A stretch of DNA of 7,828 nucleotides from JAENVT01 sp031412355 (GTDB taxonomy: Bacteria; Actinomycetota; Acidimicrobiia; Acidimicrobiales; Ilumatobacteraceae): contig JANOCR010000213.1 in assembly GCA_031412355.1 (NCBI GenBank), forward strand, positions 1 to 7,828, read 5' to 3'. A program made the translations under genes and the position numbers. Within the stretch, counting starts at the first letter, position 1, and every line of letters starts with the position of its first letter. The notes under the pieces were generated by a model, which worked only from the letters and a program-made list of their open reading frames with translations, had not been told where the DNA came from and searched no databases. Below are positions 1 to 5,688 of this stretch, piece after piece.

Positions 1-18
1 TCGGCTCGCTCGCCCTGT

Positions 19-61
19 TGAGAAGGTGTATTCTCACACTCTATGAGAACAATCATTCTCG
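19..61. promoter_or_regulatory. Tandem palindromic operator (two 18-bp units)
   Basis: Two copies of an inverted repeat with the pattern TGAGAA-N6-TTCTC(A/G) lie at 19-36 and 44-61, with centres 25 bp apart. The first has perfect 6-bp arms; the second has perfect 5-bp arms with one outer mismatch. The right unit exactly occupies the spacer of the leftward promoter and the left unit covers its expected start site, which is a classic repressor arrangement. The regulator is unknown. The right unit read in reverse (GAGAATGAT...) loosely resembles half of a Fur-type box, but the 6-nt spacer does not fit the usual 7-1-7 geometry. Confidence 0.6.
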
Positions 62-67
62 TGTCAA
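38..67 (-). promoter_or_regulatory. Leftward promoter for a gene outside the window
   Basis: Read on the minus strand there is a perfect -35 hexamer TTGACA (67-62), an 18-nt spacer and a TAnnnT-type -10, TAGAGT (43-38). Transcription would start near position 31 and run left out of the window. The spacer is filled by one copy of a palindrome described separately. The target gene is not visible, so this rests on the hexamers and their spacing alone. Confidence 0.55.
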
Positions 68-415
68 GGTCGCACTGATCCGTATGGTCGTCCAAGCCTG
101 TCACACCTCCCTACGGTCCATGCTCGTGCCTCGCCCGAACACCCAAGTTGATCAGGGAGCCGTGTGCGGCTCCGTGTGCGGCGACAACTACGTCGATCGA
201 CCCCGTCGTACGCAGGTGCACACGGTCAGCGACGATCGTTGCGCCCGACGCCGCTGATGGCGTCACAGTCGAAGAGGAGCATCACAGGCCGCAGTTCATC
301 ATCGAGCGCACACATCGACGGAGCGAACACGTCGACGTCGACGAGGAACGCCGGGTGGTATCGACGCCGACATCGCGCTGAATGACCGAATCAGGAGATC
401 TGGGAAGATGGCCCG
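68..415. other. Gene-free stretch upstream of the monooxygenase
   Basis: The open frames here are short and arginine-rich and overlap one another, as expected of non-coding GC-rich DNA. Apart from the hairpin at 156-173 no feature was supported. A promoter for the monooxygenase should lie here, but no convincing -35/-10 pair was found. Confidence 0.5.
156..173. other. GC-rich perfect hairpin in non-coding DNA
   Basis: GGAGCCG and CGGCTCC form a perfect 7-bp stem around a TGTG tetraloop. No T-tract follows on either strand, so it is not a classical intrinsic terminator. It lies in the gene-free stretch between the leftward promoter and the monooxygenase gene. It could be an RNA structure in the monooxygenase leader, or chance in GC-rich DNA. 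Confidence 0.35.
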
Positions 416-1663
416 ATGATGAGGCAACGTCGGGTGACGGCGGTGGTGGTGGGCGGTGGGCACAATGGGCTGGCGATGAGCAAGCGGCTGTCGGACCGGG
501 GTGTCGATCACGTCGTTTTGGAGAGGAGCGAGGTGGCCGCCGCGTGGCGGACTCAGCGTTGGGACTCGTTCACGATGCTCACACCGAACTGGCAGGCGCG
601 GCTGCCTGGCCGGGTGTACAACGGCGACGATCCAGACGGATTCATGACCGGCGGCGAGGTCGTGAATTTCATCGAGACCTATGCCGCCACGATCGGGGCG
701 CCGGTCGAGACCGGCACCACGGTGACCGCGGTTCGACCGATCGAGGACGGCTACGAGGTCGTCACCGACCAGGGTACGTGGCGTTGCCGGTGCGTTGTGT
801 TGGCGGGGGGCGCGTGCAACATCCCCGTCATCCCGGACGTCGCTTCAGTCGTTCCGGCAGGCGTCACCCAGGTCAACCCACTCGAGTACCGGCAGCCTGG
901 TCAGCTCGCTGACGGCGGCGTCCTCGTGATTGGGGCTGCCGCGACCGGACTCCAACTCGCTGAGGAGATCCACGCGTCGGGTCGACCGGTCACGCTGTCG
1001 GTTGGCGAGCATGTTCGGATGCCGAGGACGTACCGCGGGTCTGACATCCAACACTGGATGGAATCGATCGGGCGACTCGACGAGCGTTACGACGAAGTCG
1101 AAGACATCGTCAAAGCCCGCAAGGTGGCGTCACCACAACTCATCGGCACACCAGAACGTCGAACTCTCGATCTCAACTCTGCCACCGACGCGGGGGTGCA
1201 ACTCCGGGGTCGACTCGGCGCGATCCGAGACGGAGTGGCGATGTTCTCGGGTGGGTTGCGAAACCACTGCGCGTTGGCAGACCAGAAGCTCGGCCGCCTG
1301 CTCGACGACATCGACAGATGGGTTGGCGAACAGGGCCTCGGCGGTCACGCCGGACCCGTCGAGCGCTACGAACCGACGCGGGTCACACGAGGTGCTCCGC
1401 TGACGCTTGATCTGACGAGCGGGGAGATCACGACGATCGTCTGGGCGACCGGATTCCGTCCGGACCTCTCCTGGGTCGACCTCCCCGTGTTCGACGGTGC
1501 CGGCCAACTCCGCCACGACGGCGGCGTGGTGGACGCCCCCGGGGTCTATGTCCTCGGGGCGAGTTTCCTGCGCCGACGGAAGTCGAGCTTCCTGCACGGA
1601 GCGGTCGACGACAGCAACGATCTGGCCGACCACCTCGTCGGTCATCTCTCTGCCGGTGGTTGA
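416..1663 (+). CDS. Flavin-containing monooxygenase-like FAD/NAD(P)-binding protein
   Basis: This 415-aa protein belongs to the FMO/CzcO-like flavoprotein superfamily (COG2072 type), which uses FAD and NAD(P)H to oxygenate small molecules. The N-terminal FAD fold shows GGGHNG (residues 13-18) at the end of a beta strand, followed by the ribose-binding acid E36. A second dinucleotide fold at 169-190 reads GAAATG (173-178), with alanine in place of the middle glycine. A segment around 201-230 with PRTYRGSDI, and ATGFRPD at 344-350, are typical of the family, as is the C-terminal LRRRKSSFLHG (385-395). The usual FMO signature histidine appears replaced: the aligned stretch reads VNPLEYRQP (153-161). 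The start is ATG at 416 with GGGAAG at 402-407; ATG at 419 is the alternative. Substrate is unknown. Its stop codon abuts that of the opposing methyltransferase. Confidence 0.88.
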   Translation: MMRQRRVTAVVVGGGHNGLAMSKRLSDRGVDHVVLERSEVAAAWRTQRWDSFTMLTPNWQARLPGRVYNGDDPDGFMTGGEVVNFIETYAATIGAPVETGTTVTAVRPIEDGYEVVTDQGTWRCRCVVLAGGACNIPVIPDVASVVPAGVTQVNPLEYRQPGQLADGGVLVIGAAATGLQLAEEIHASGRPVTLSVGEHVRMPRTYRGSDIQHWMESIGRLDERYDEVEDIVKARKVASPQLIGTPERRTLDLNSATDAGVQLRGRLGAIRDGVAMFSGGLRNHCALADQKLGRLLDDIDRWVGEQGLGGHAGPVERYEPTRVTRGAPLTLDLTSGEITTIVWATGFRPDLSWVDLPVFDGAGQLRHDGGVVDAPGVYVLGASFLRRRKSSFLHGAVDDSNDLADHLVGHLSAGG

Positions 1664-2440
1664 TCAGCGCTTCGTGCCGATGTAACCGAACAGCTGAACC
1701 TCGCCGCGTAACGCGAGGCCGTCGCGTACGTGTTCAGCGGCGAGCTGGGTCGCCCGGTCGAGGAACTCGTCCTCGCCGATGCTCTGGATTGCCTCGAAGC
1801 CAGGGCCGGTCGACGCAAGCGCTCGGGCGAAGGTGTCCGGATCGGGGAACTCGAACACGAATGGGATCTCGAACCGCTCGGCGACGTCGAAGCCACATCG
1901 ATCGAGGAACGCTTCGCCGGCGCCCGGTCGTCCCAACGACACCATGTCGGCCTGGTGCTGGACCTTGTCGTCCGTCGCCCATCGGAAAGGTGCCATCATC
2001 CACGCGCCCGGAGATTTGCCGACGTTTCCCCACACCGTGATCGCAAGCCGGCCGCCCGGAACCAGCACACGGTGTGCCTCTTCGACGGCAGTGGGCGTCG
2101 TCCCCCAGATCCCACGGAAACTTGTCACGACCTCAAAGGTCTCGCGGTCCCACGGAAGGGCCTTCATGTCGCCCACCCGAATGTCGCTGTCAGGGTTGCG
2201 GTCCTTGGCCACCGCGACGAGACGCGAGGAGGCGTCGAGCCCGGAACAGGCGGCACCTCTCATCCTGGCGAGTTCGATGGCCAGCCCCGAGCCGCAGGCG
2301 ACGTCGAGCAGACGGTCGCCGCCGCCGACGTCGAGCCGATGGTGCACGGCGACGTATTCGCGGCAGGCCGACGGCTCACTCAGTGTCGCGAACTCGACGG
2401 CGCGACGTCCCCAACCTTCATCGACCATTTCCCATGACAT
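1664..2440 (-). CDS. Class I SAM-dependent methyltransferase
   Basis: This 258-aa cytosolic protein has the Rossmann-like class I methyltransferase fold of the UbiE/Methyltransf_11 type. Motif I is LLDVACGSG (44-52), followed by the ribose-binding acid in SGLDAS (D69), motif II around GDMKALPW (90-97), and motif III EAHRVLVPGGRLAITVWG (121-138). The C-terminal 110 residues are less conserved and probably form the substrate lid; the methyl acceptor cannot be told. The frame extends 57 codons further upstream, but ATG at 2440 is chosen because AGGGGG lies 7 nt before it and the extension crosses the divergent promoter. It is transcribed away from the OsmC-family gene, and its 5' leader nearly mirrors that gene's, suggesting joint control. 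Confidence 0.9.
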   Translation of the reverse strand: MSWEMVDEGWGRRAVEFATLSEPSACREYVAVHHRLDVGGGDRLLDVACGSGLAIELARMRGAACSGLDASSRLVAVAKDRNPDSDIRVGDMKALPWDRETFEVVTSFRGIWGTTPTAVEEAHRVLVPGGRLAITVWGNVGKSPGAWMMAPFRWATDDKVQHQADMVSLGRPGAGEAFLDRCGFDVAERFEIPFVFEFPDPDTFARALASTGPGFEAIQSIGEDEFLDRATQLAAEHVRDGLALRGEVQLFGYIGTKR

Positions 2441-2467
2441 GGCGCAGCCCCCTGGAGTCCGGCCACG

Positions 2468-2496
2468 ATCGTAGGAGCCCCAGCCACCACTGTCGA
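2468..2496 (-). promoter_or_regulatory. Promoter of the methyltransferase gene
   Basis: On the minus strand TCGACA (2496-2491), one mismatch from TTGACA, is followed by a 17-nt spacer and TACGAT (2473-2468), a TAnnnT -10. Transcription would start near 2461, giving a leader of about 20 nt before the ATG at 2440. Confidence 0.6.
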
Positions 2497-2506
2497 CCCT
2501 CGACAG
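2490..2506. promoter_or_regulatory. Palindromic operator candidate between divergent genes
   Basis: CTGTCGACCCTCGACAG is a perfect inverted repeat of 7-bp arms around CCC. Each arm supplies a TCGACA hexamer, one per strand, that serves as the -35 of a divergent promoter. A protein bound here would occlude both -35 elements at once. No regulator gene adjoins it, so the binding factor is unknown. The alternative is that the symmetry merely reflects two back-to-back -35 boxes. Confidence 0.6.
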
Positions 2507-2529
2507 GGCTGCCGGCGAGGCGTTAGGGT
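2500..2529 (+). promoter_or_regulatory. Promoter of the OsmC-family gene
   Basis: TCGACA (2500-2505) is followed by an 18-nt spacer and TAGGGT (2524-2529). The expected start near 2536 leaves a leader of about 20 nt, the same as on the opposite strand. The -10 is a weaker match than that of the methyltransferase. Confidence 0.5.
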
Positions 2530-2555
2530 CAGTGCCCACGACAGGGGGCTGCACC

Positions 2556-3101
2556 ATGGACGAAGAAATCAACGGCGTACCGTGCAACAAGTTGTTCGGA
2601 GCGATCGCCAAGACCCGCGAGAATGGCGAACTCGCGCAGTTCCGGTTCTCCGCGAGGAACGACTGGGTCGAGGGGACGGCAAGTCAATCCACCATCCACG
2701 AGTGGTACGGCATGGGCGGCGACCATGAGCACGTCCAAGAGTTCACCTTCAAAGCCGACCACCCCACGCTCGGCCACGGCCACGGCCCCACACCTCAGGA
2801 GTACGTCCTCCACGCGCTCGCCGCGTGCATCACTGCCGGGATCGCAACGGGCGCAGCTGCGCGCAAGATCCAGCTGAACAAGGTCACCTCGACCGTGAGC
2901 GCCGACATCGACGTCCGAGGCGTTCTGGGTGTGGATCCTGATGTTCGCAAGGGGTTCAGCAACGTCGACATCGAGTTCGACATCGACGCCGACTGCGATA
3001 GCGAGCAGAAAGATGCGCTGCTGGCCGCCGGGGCGAAGTACTCGGCGGTGTTTGACATGTTGGCAAACCCCACGGAAGTCAACGTCACCCGACGCACCTG
3101 A
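2556..3101 (+). CDS. OsmC family protein (single-cysteine type)
   Basis: This 181-aa protein is of the OsmC/Ohr superfamily, whose classical members reduce organic hydroperoxides with a cysteine pair. The central-helix signature TPQEYVLHALAAC (79-91) supplies glutamate E82 and the reactive cysteine C91. The position of the second cysteine of OsmC (in AGCPVSQVL of the E. coli protein) corresponds here to YSAVFDML (162-169), with serine S163. Classical two-cysteine peroxidase chemistry is therefore doubtful. Many OsmC-like proteins share this, and their role is unclear. The N-terminal 65 residues carry a histidine-rich stretch (GDHEHV, GHGHG). ATG at 2556 is chosen because AGGGGG lies 7 nt upstream; an in-frame start 24 nt earlier has no such site. 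It is divergent from the methyltransferase and probably co-regulated with it. Confidence 0.92.
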   Translation: MDEEINGVPCNKLFGAIAKTRENGELAQFRFSARNDWVEGTASQSTIHEWYGMGGDHEHVQEFTFKADHPTLGHGHGPTPQEYVLHALAACITAGIATGAAARKIQLNKVTSTVSADIDVRGVLGVDPDVRKGFSNVDIEFDIDADCDSEQKDALLAAGAKYSAVFDMLANPTEVNVTRRT

Positions 3102-3102
3102 C

Positions 3103-3256
3103 GATCACCGTCGAGACCGTGTTAGGGAGGCTGGCGCATCTCGCTGCACGCATTGATGATCATCGACCAACCACGACTTTGCAGCGAGCAGGGCAGCACC
3201 TGGATCATGATGACTGACCCCGAGGGCAGCGAGTTCTGCATCTGCGAGAGTTGTGA
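3103..3256 (+). pseudogene. Remnant of a glyoxalase/VOC-family protein (C-terminal end)
   Basis: The frame through 3180-3251 encodes EQGSTWIMMTDPEGSEFCIC, which matches the characteristic end of actinobacterial glyoxalase-like VOC domains (the DPEGNEFC motif with the metal-binding glutamate). Upstream this frame soon meets a TAG (3123-3125), while a neighbouring frame at 3115-3155 gives RDRVREAGASRCTH, resembling the helix that precedes this strand in VOC proteins, then stops. The piece therefore looks like the last 45-50 residues of a VOC gene with at least one frameshift and the rest lost. It sits just downstream of the OsmC gene, in the same orientation. The motif is short, so chance similarity is not excluded. 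Confidence 0.5.
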
Positions 3257-3274
3257 TCGATCAGGTCGTGGCGG

Positions 3275-4204
3275 TCAGGGGAGATCGTGGCGAAGGCGAG
3301 GCAGGCTGGAGGCGAGGATCTCGTCGACGGCATGTGGTTCGGCCGATTGGACACCGGCGCGTGCGTATGGTGGGTCGTAGAACAAGAACTCGTCGAATCC
3401 GGCGTCGCTCCAGGCTGCGACGAGATCCTCGAACTGTGCGGGCGACGTCCACGAGGTGCGTTCAACGAGGCCGAGTAGCACAGAGCAGCGGATTTCGGCA
3501 GGATCGCGTCCGATCGCTGCGCATTCCTCTTTCAATCGGTTTCGGCTCTCGATGGCGTCGTTGAGTGTCGGACCGAATGTGTTCCAGGTGTCTGCGTATC
3601 GGGCTGCGACTGCGAGTGTTCGTCGGCCGTGTGCCGCCAGAACCAATGGTGGTCGTGGACGCTGAACGAATCCTGGTGCCATCGCTGCCCTGTCTGTGGA
3701 GTACCAGCGCCCGGTGAAGGTCACGGTGTCTTCACGAGTGAGGCGATCGACCAATGTCACGTACTCCCCGAAGCGTTCTGCGCGTTCGATGTCGGACCAT
3801 TCGGCGACTCCCCACATTGATTGATCGCTCGGTGCGCCGCCTGCTCCAAGTCCGATCTCGAGACGTCCTTCGCTGAGGTGGTCGACTGTCTGTGCCTGCT
3901 TGGCGAGCAGCATCGGCGTTCGAGATACCACGGCGCCGACGAGGAGCCCGACGCGTACTCGAGTGGTGGCTGCTGCGAGCGCGGTCAGGCTGGTCCATCC
4001 CTCGAACCATGGTTGGCCTGGTCGGTGCGGGTTGGTGAAATGATCGCAGGACCACAGCGAATCGAGGCCGCCATCTTCGAGGCGACGCCATCGGCTGACG
4101 AGATCGGTCCATGGTTCGTTCGGCAGAACCAGTGCCCCGAATCGGGGCTTCGATCGATCGGGCACATCGCCAGCGGGGTCGGGCGCGACGCCGTCGGGCG
4201 TCAT
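3275..4204 (-). CDS. LLM-class flavin-dependent oxidoreductase (luciferase-like)
   Basis: This 309-aa cytosolic protein has the TIM-barrel fold of bacterial luciferase-like monooxygenases, which use FMN or F420. Family landmarks in order are WSCDHF (51-56), EGWTSLTALAAATTRVRVG (68-86), DHLSEGRLEIGLGAGG (108-123), and the phosphate-binding region RPRPPLVLAAHGRRTLAVAA (182-201), followed by ARYADTWN (201-208). In that region the usual GG of IGGxG is AA, which may affect cofactor binding. Actinomycete members often use F420, but the cofactor cannot be decided here. ATG at 4204 is the only nearby start; no Shine-Dalgarno precedes it. It lies 16 nt after the cysteine-synthase-like gene and shares an ATGA with the end of a mini-ORF, so translation probably depends on coupling. 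Substrate unknown. Confidence 0.88.
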   Translation of the reverse strand: MTPDGVAPDPAGDVPDRSKPRFGALVLPNEPWTDLVSRWRRLEDGGLDSLWSCDHFTNPHRPGQPWFEGWTSLTALAAATTRVRVGLLVGAVVSRTPMLLAKQAQTVDHLSEGRLEIGLGAGGAPSDQSMWGVAEWSDIERAERFGEYVTLVDRLTREDTVTFTGRWYSTDRAAMAPGFVQRPRPPLVLAAHGRRTLAVAARYADTWNTFGPTLNDAIESRNRLKEECAAIGRDPAEIRCSVLLGLVERTSWTSPAQFEDLVAAWSDAGFDEFLFYDPPYARAGVQSAEPHAVDEILASSLPRLRHDLP

Positions 4205-4224
4205 CGCGGCGACGTCGTTGTCAT
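4201..4224 (-). other. Mini-ORF MTTTSPR bridging two enzyme genes
   Basis: An ATG at 4224-4222 overlaps the TGA (4223-4221) of the cysteine-synthase-like gene. It is followed by six codons and a TGA at 4203-4201, which overlaps the ATG (4204-4202) of the luciferase-like gene. Ribosomes ending on the first gene could restart here, end seven codons later and restart on the next gene. It may be only a translational stepping stone rather than a functional peptide, and both ATGA overlaps could arise by chance. Confidence 0.45.
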
Positions 4225-5159
4225 GGCTGGTTGTACAGATCCGTGGATAAGTAGCGCAGTCCTGAGTCGCACAGGATCGTGACGACGGTGGCTTTGGGAC
4301 CGAGACGTTCTGCGACGCGCAGCGCAGCCACGACGTTGGCTCCGGAGGAAGCGCCTGCGAACAGTCCTTCTTCGCGTGCGAGCCGTCGGGCCATTGCGAT
4401 TGCGTCGTCCGTTGCGACGGTTTGGATGTCGTCGACCTGGTCCGGTTCCCACAGCGGCGGGATGAAGCCGATGCCGATTCCCTCGATCTTGTGCGAGCCG
4501 GTCGCCCCTCCGGAGAGGACGGCGGACTCCGCCGGCTCGACCGCGGTGACATGCAGTTCGGTGCCATGGGCGCGTATCGCCCCGGCCGCACCGTGGATGG
4601 AGTGAGCAGTGCCAACTGCATGAACAAACGCATCGATCCGCCCGTCGGTCTGGACCCAGATCTCCTCACCGAGTGGCACATAACCAGCGATCGCGTCATG
4701 GTTGTTGAGCTGGTCGCACCACCACCGCCCAGGTTCGGCGGCCACCTCTCCCGCTCGGGCGATCATGCTCTTGATCAGCTTCTCGTTGATCCGACCGCCG
4801 TCGCTGGGAACGTCTTCGACCGTGGCGCCAAAGGCGCGCATCGTGCGACGCTTCTCGACGCTGAACGCGTCGGAGAACACGATGTGGAGCGGGTACCCCA
4901 GCGCGGCGCACACGAACGCCAGCGAGATGCCCGTAGTACCTGCGGTGTATTCGACGACGGTGTCACCGGGAAGGAGGTGCCCGTTGCGAATCGCCCCTTC
5001 GATCGCTGTGCGGGCCATCCGATCTTTCATGCTGCCTGTCGGATTAGCGAACTCGAGCTTGACCAAGACACGCGCCGAACCCTCGGGCACCACACGGACA
5101 AGCTCGACGAGCGGAGTGTTCCCGATACCTGCCAACGCGCCGACTGAAGTCGTATCCAT
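4221..5159 (-). CDS. PLP-dependent cysteine synthase family protein
   Basis: This 312-aa protein has the fold type II PLP enzyme pattern of O-acetylserine sulfhydrylase and cystathionine beta-synthase. The Schiff-base lysine is K45 in NPTGSMKDR (39-47). The substrate loop, TSGNTG in true cysteine synthases, reads YTAGTTG (71-77), with threonine for the asparagine that contacts the substrate carboxylate. The PLP-phosphate and C-terminal segments follow: VGTAHSIHGA (182-191), IEGIGIGFIPP (225-235) and GASSGAN (269-275). The loop variant marks a common actinobacterial subfamily whose substrate is not certain, so cysteine synthase activity should not be assumed. ATG at 5159 has a strong GGAGGAG at 5171-5165; a longer frame upstream lacks support. 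It is the first gene of a two-gene leftward unit with the luciferase-like oxidoreductase. Confidence 0.92.
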   Translation of the reverse strand: MDTTSVGALAGIGNTPLVELVRVVPEGSARVLVKLEFANPTGSMKDRMARTAIEGAIRNGHLLPGDTVVEYTAGTTGISLAFVCAALGYPLHIVFSDAFSVEKRRTMRAFGATVEDVPSDGGRINEKLIKSMIARAGEVAAEPGRWWCDQLNNHDAIAGYVPLGEEIWVQTDGRIDAFVHAVGTAHSIHGAAGAIRAHGTELHVTAVEPAESAVLSGGATGSHKIEGIGIGFIPPLWEPDQVDDIQTVATDDAIAMARRLAREEGLFAGASSGANVVAALRVAERLGPKATVVTILCDSGLRYLSTDLYNQP

Positions 5160-5164
5160 CGGTT

Positions 5165-5201
5165 CTCCTCCACATCGCCGAAATGCCGATCCTAGGTCGG
5201 C
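5165..5201 (-). promoter_or_regulatory. Leader of the cysteine-synthase-like gene: RBS and candidate -10
   Basis: GGAGGAG (5171-5165) is a strong ribosome-binding site 5 nt from the ATG. TAGGAT (5194-5189) fits a TAnnnT -10 with a leader of about 22 nt, but no good -35 lies at the right distance. The -10 is embedded in a short inverted repeat, GCCGA (5185-5189) and TCGGC (5197-5201), around TCCTAGG, which could be an operator. Confidence 0.4.
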
Positions 5202-5312
5202 ACTCTGGGCCCGCAGAACAGGCACGCGAGGACTGCTCGCCGACCCGACGATCCACATCGAACTCGACGTCGGTCGGTTACGCCGTCAGGTACTGCCATT
5301 GACGCGCCTTGC

Positions 5313-5341
5313 TTGACCCCTAGGGACTCTAGGGGTAGCAT
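5313..5341 (+). promoter_or_regulatory. padR-type operon promoter with operator in its spacer
   Basis: TTGACC (5313-5318), a 17-nt spacer and TAGCAT (5336-5341) form a near-consensus promoter. The 8-bp inverted repeat ACCCCTAG (5316-5323) and CTAGGGGT (5329-5336), separated by GGACT, fills the spacer. Only 8 nt lie between the -10 and the ATG at 5350, so the transcript should be leaderless or nearly so. PadR proteins commonly repress their own genes from such palindromes, so this is the likely binding site of the regulator encoded next to it. Confidence 0.7.
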
Positions 5342-5349
5342 AGCGAGGT

Positions 5350-5688
5350 ATGCGAGCAGATGTTCTCAAGGGTCACCTCGATTTGCTGTTGTTGATCATC
5401 GTCGAGGATGGCGCCAAGCACGGTTACGCCGTGATCGAGGAACTGCGGCGCAGGACCGACGGCGCGATCGACCTACCGGAAGGCACCATCTATCCGGCCC
5501 TTCATCGTCTTGAATGCGCCGGTCTGCTGACCAGTGAGTGGCACGAGGTAAACGGTCGCCGGCGACGCAGCTATTCCCTCACGTCTGGCGGACGGCACGC
5601 CGCCCGGGAGAAACGCCGTGAGTGGACGGCCTTCGCTTCCACCGTGCAACGAGTGGTGGGAGCGCCGGCGTGGCCCACGATGGCCTGA
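5350..5688 (+). CDS. PadR family transcriptional regulator
   Basis: This 112-aa protein is a winged-helix repressor of the short PadR type. The DNA-binding domain fills residues 5-80: LKGHLDLLLL (6-15), HGYAVIEELR (24-33), the recognition-helix region LPEGTIYPALHRLECAGLL (42-60) and the basic wing with GRRRRSYSLT (69-78). The remaining 30 residues form the C-terminal dimerisation helix. ATG at 5350 is chosen because a strong promoter ends 8 nt before it, implying a leaderless mRNA. It overlaps the next gene by 19 nt. Fused or adjacent pairs of PadR with HAAS-type membrane proteins are common in actinobacteria and firmicutes, where PadR represses the operon until a signal relieves it. The effector here is unknown. 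Confidence 0.94.
   Translation: MRADVLKGHLDLLLLIIVEDGAKHGYAVIEELRRRTDGAIDLPEGTIYPALHRLECAGLLTSEWHEVNGRRRRSYSLTSGGRHAAREKRREWTAFASTVQRVVGAPAWPTMA

Larger units (their letters stand above)
2438..2558. repeat. Mirrored 17-bp leader repeats around both start codons
   Basis: The stretch from the Shine-Dalgarno sequence through the start codon is nearly identical for the two divergent genes. AGGGGGCTGCACCATG (2543-2558) precedes the OsmC gene; the minus-strand counterpart (2453-2438) differs only by G for A. With one more flanking base, 16 of 17 positions match as an inverted repeat. The match extends beyond what a ribosome-binding site alone requires. Confidence 0.75.

Noticed and set aside
104..285. 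A minus-strand stretch reading like VADRVHLRTTGSIDVVVAAHG
   Set aside because: It looks mildly protein-like, but the frame is short, has stops on both sides and no start site or known motif; not enough to call a gene or remnant.
1730..2474. Long plus-strand open frames opposite the methyltransferase
   Set aside because: They are antisense shadows; the minus-strand protein has all class I methyltransferase motifs, a ribosome-binding site and a promoter.
3254..3263. Palindrome TGATCGATCA between the VOC relic and the luciferase-like gene
   Set aside because: Only 10 bp, AT-balanced and without a loop or T-tract; such palindromes built on GATC/CGATCG are frequent in this kind of genome.
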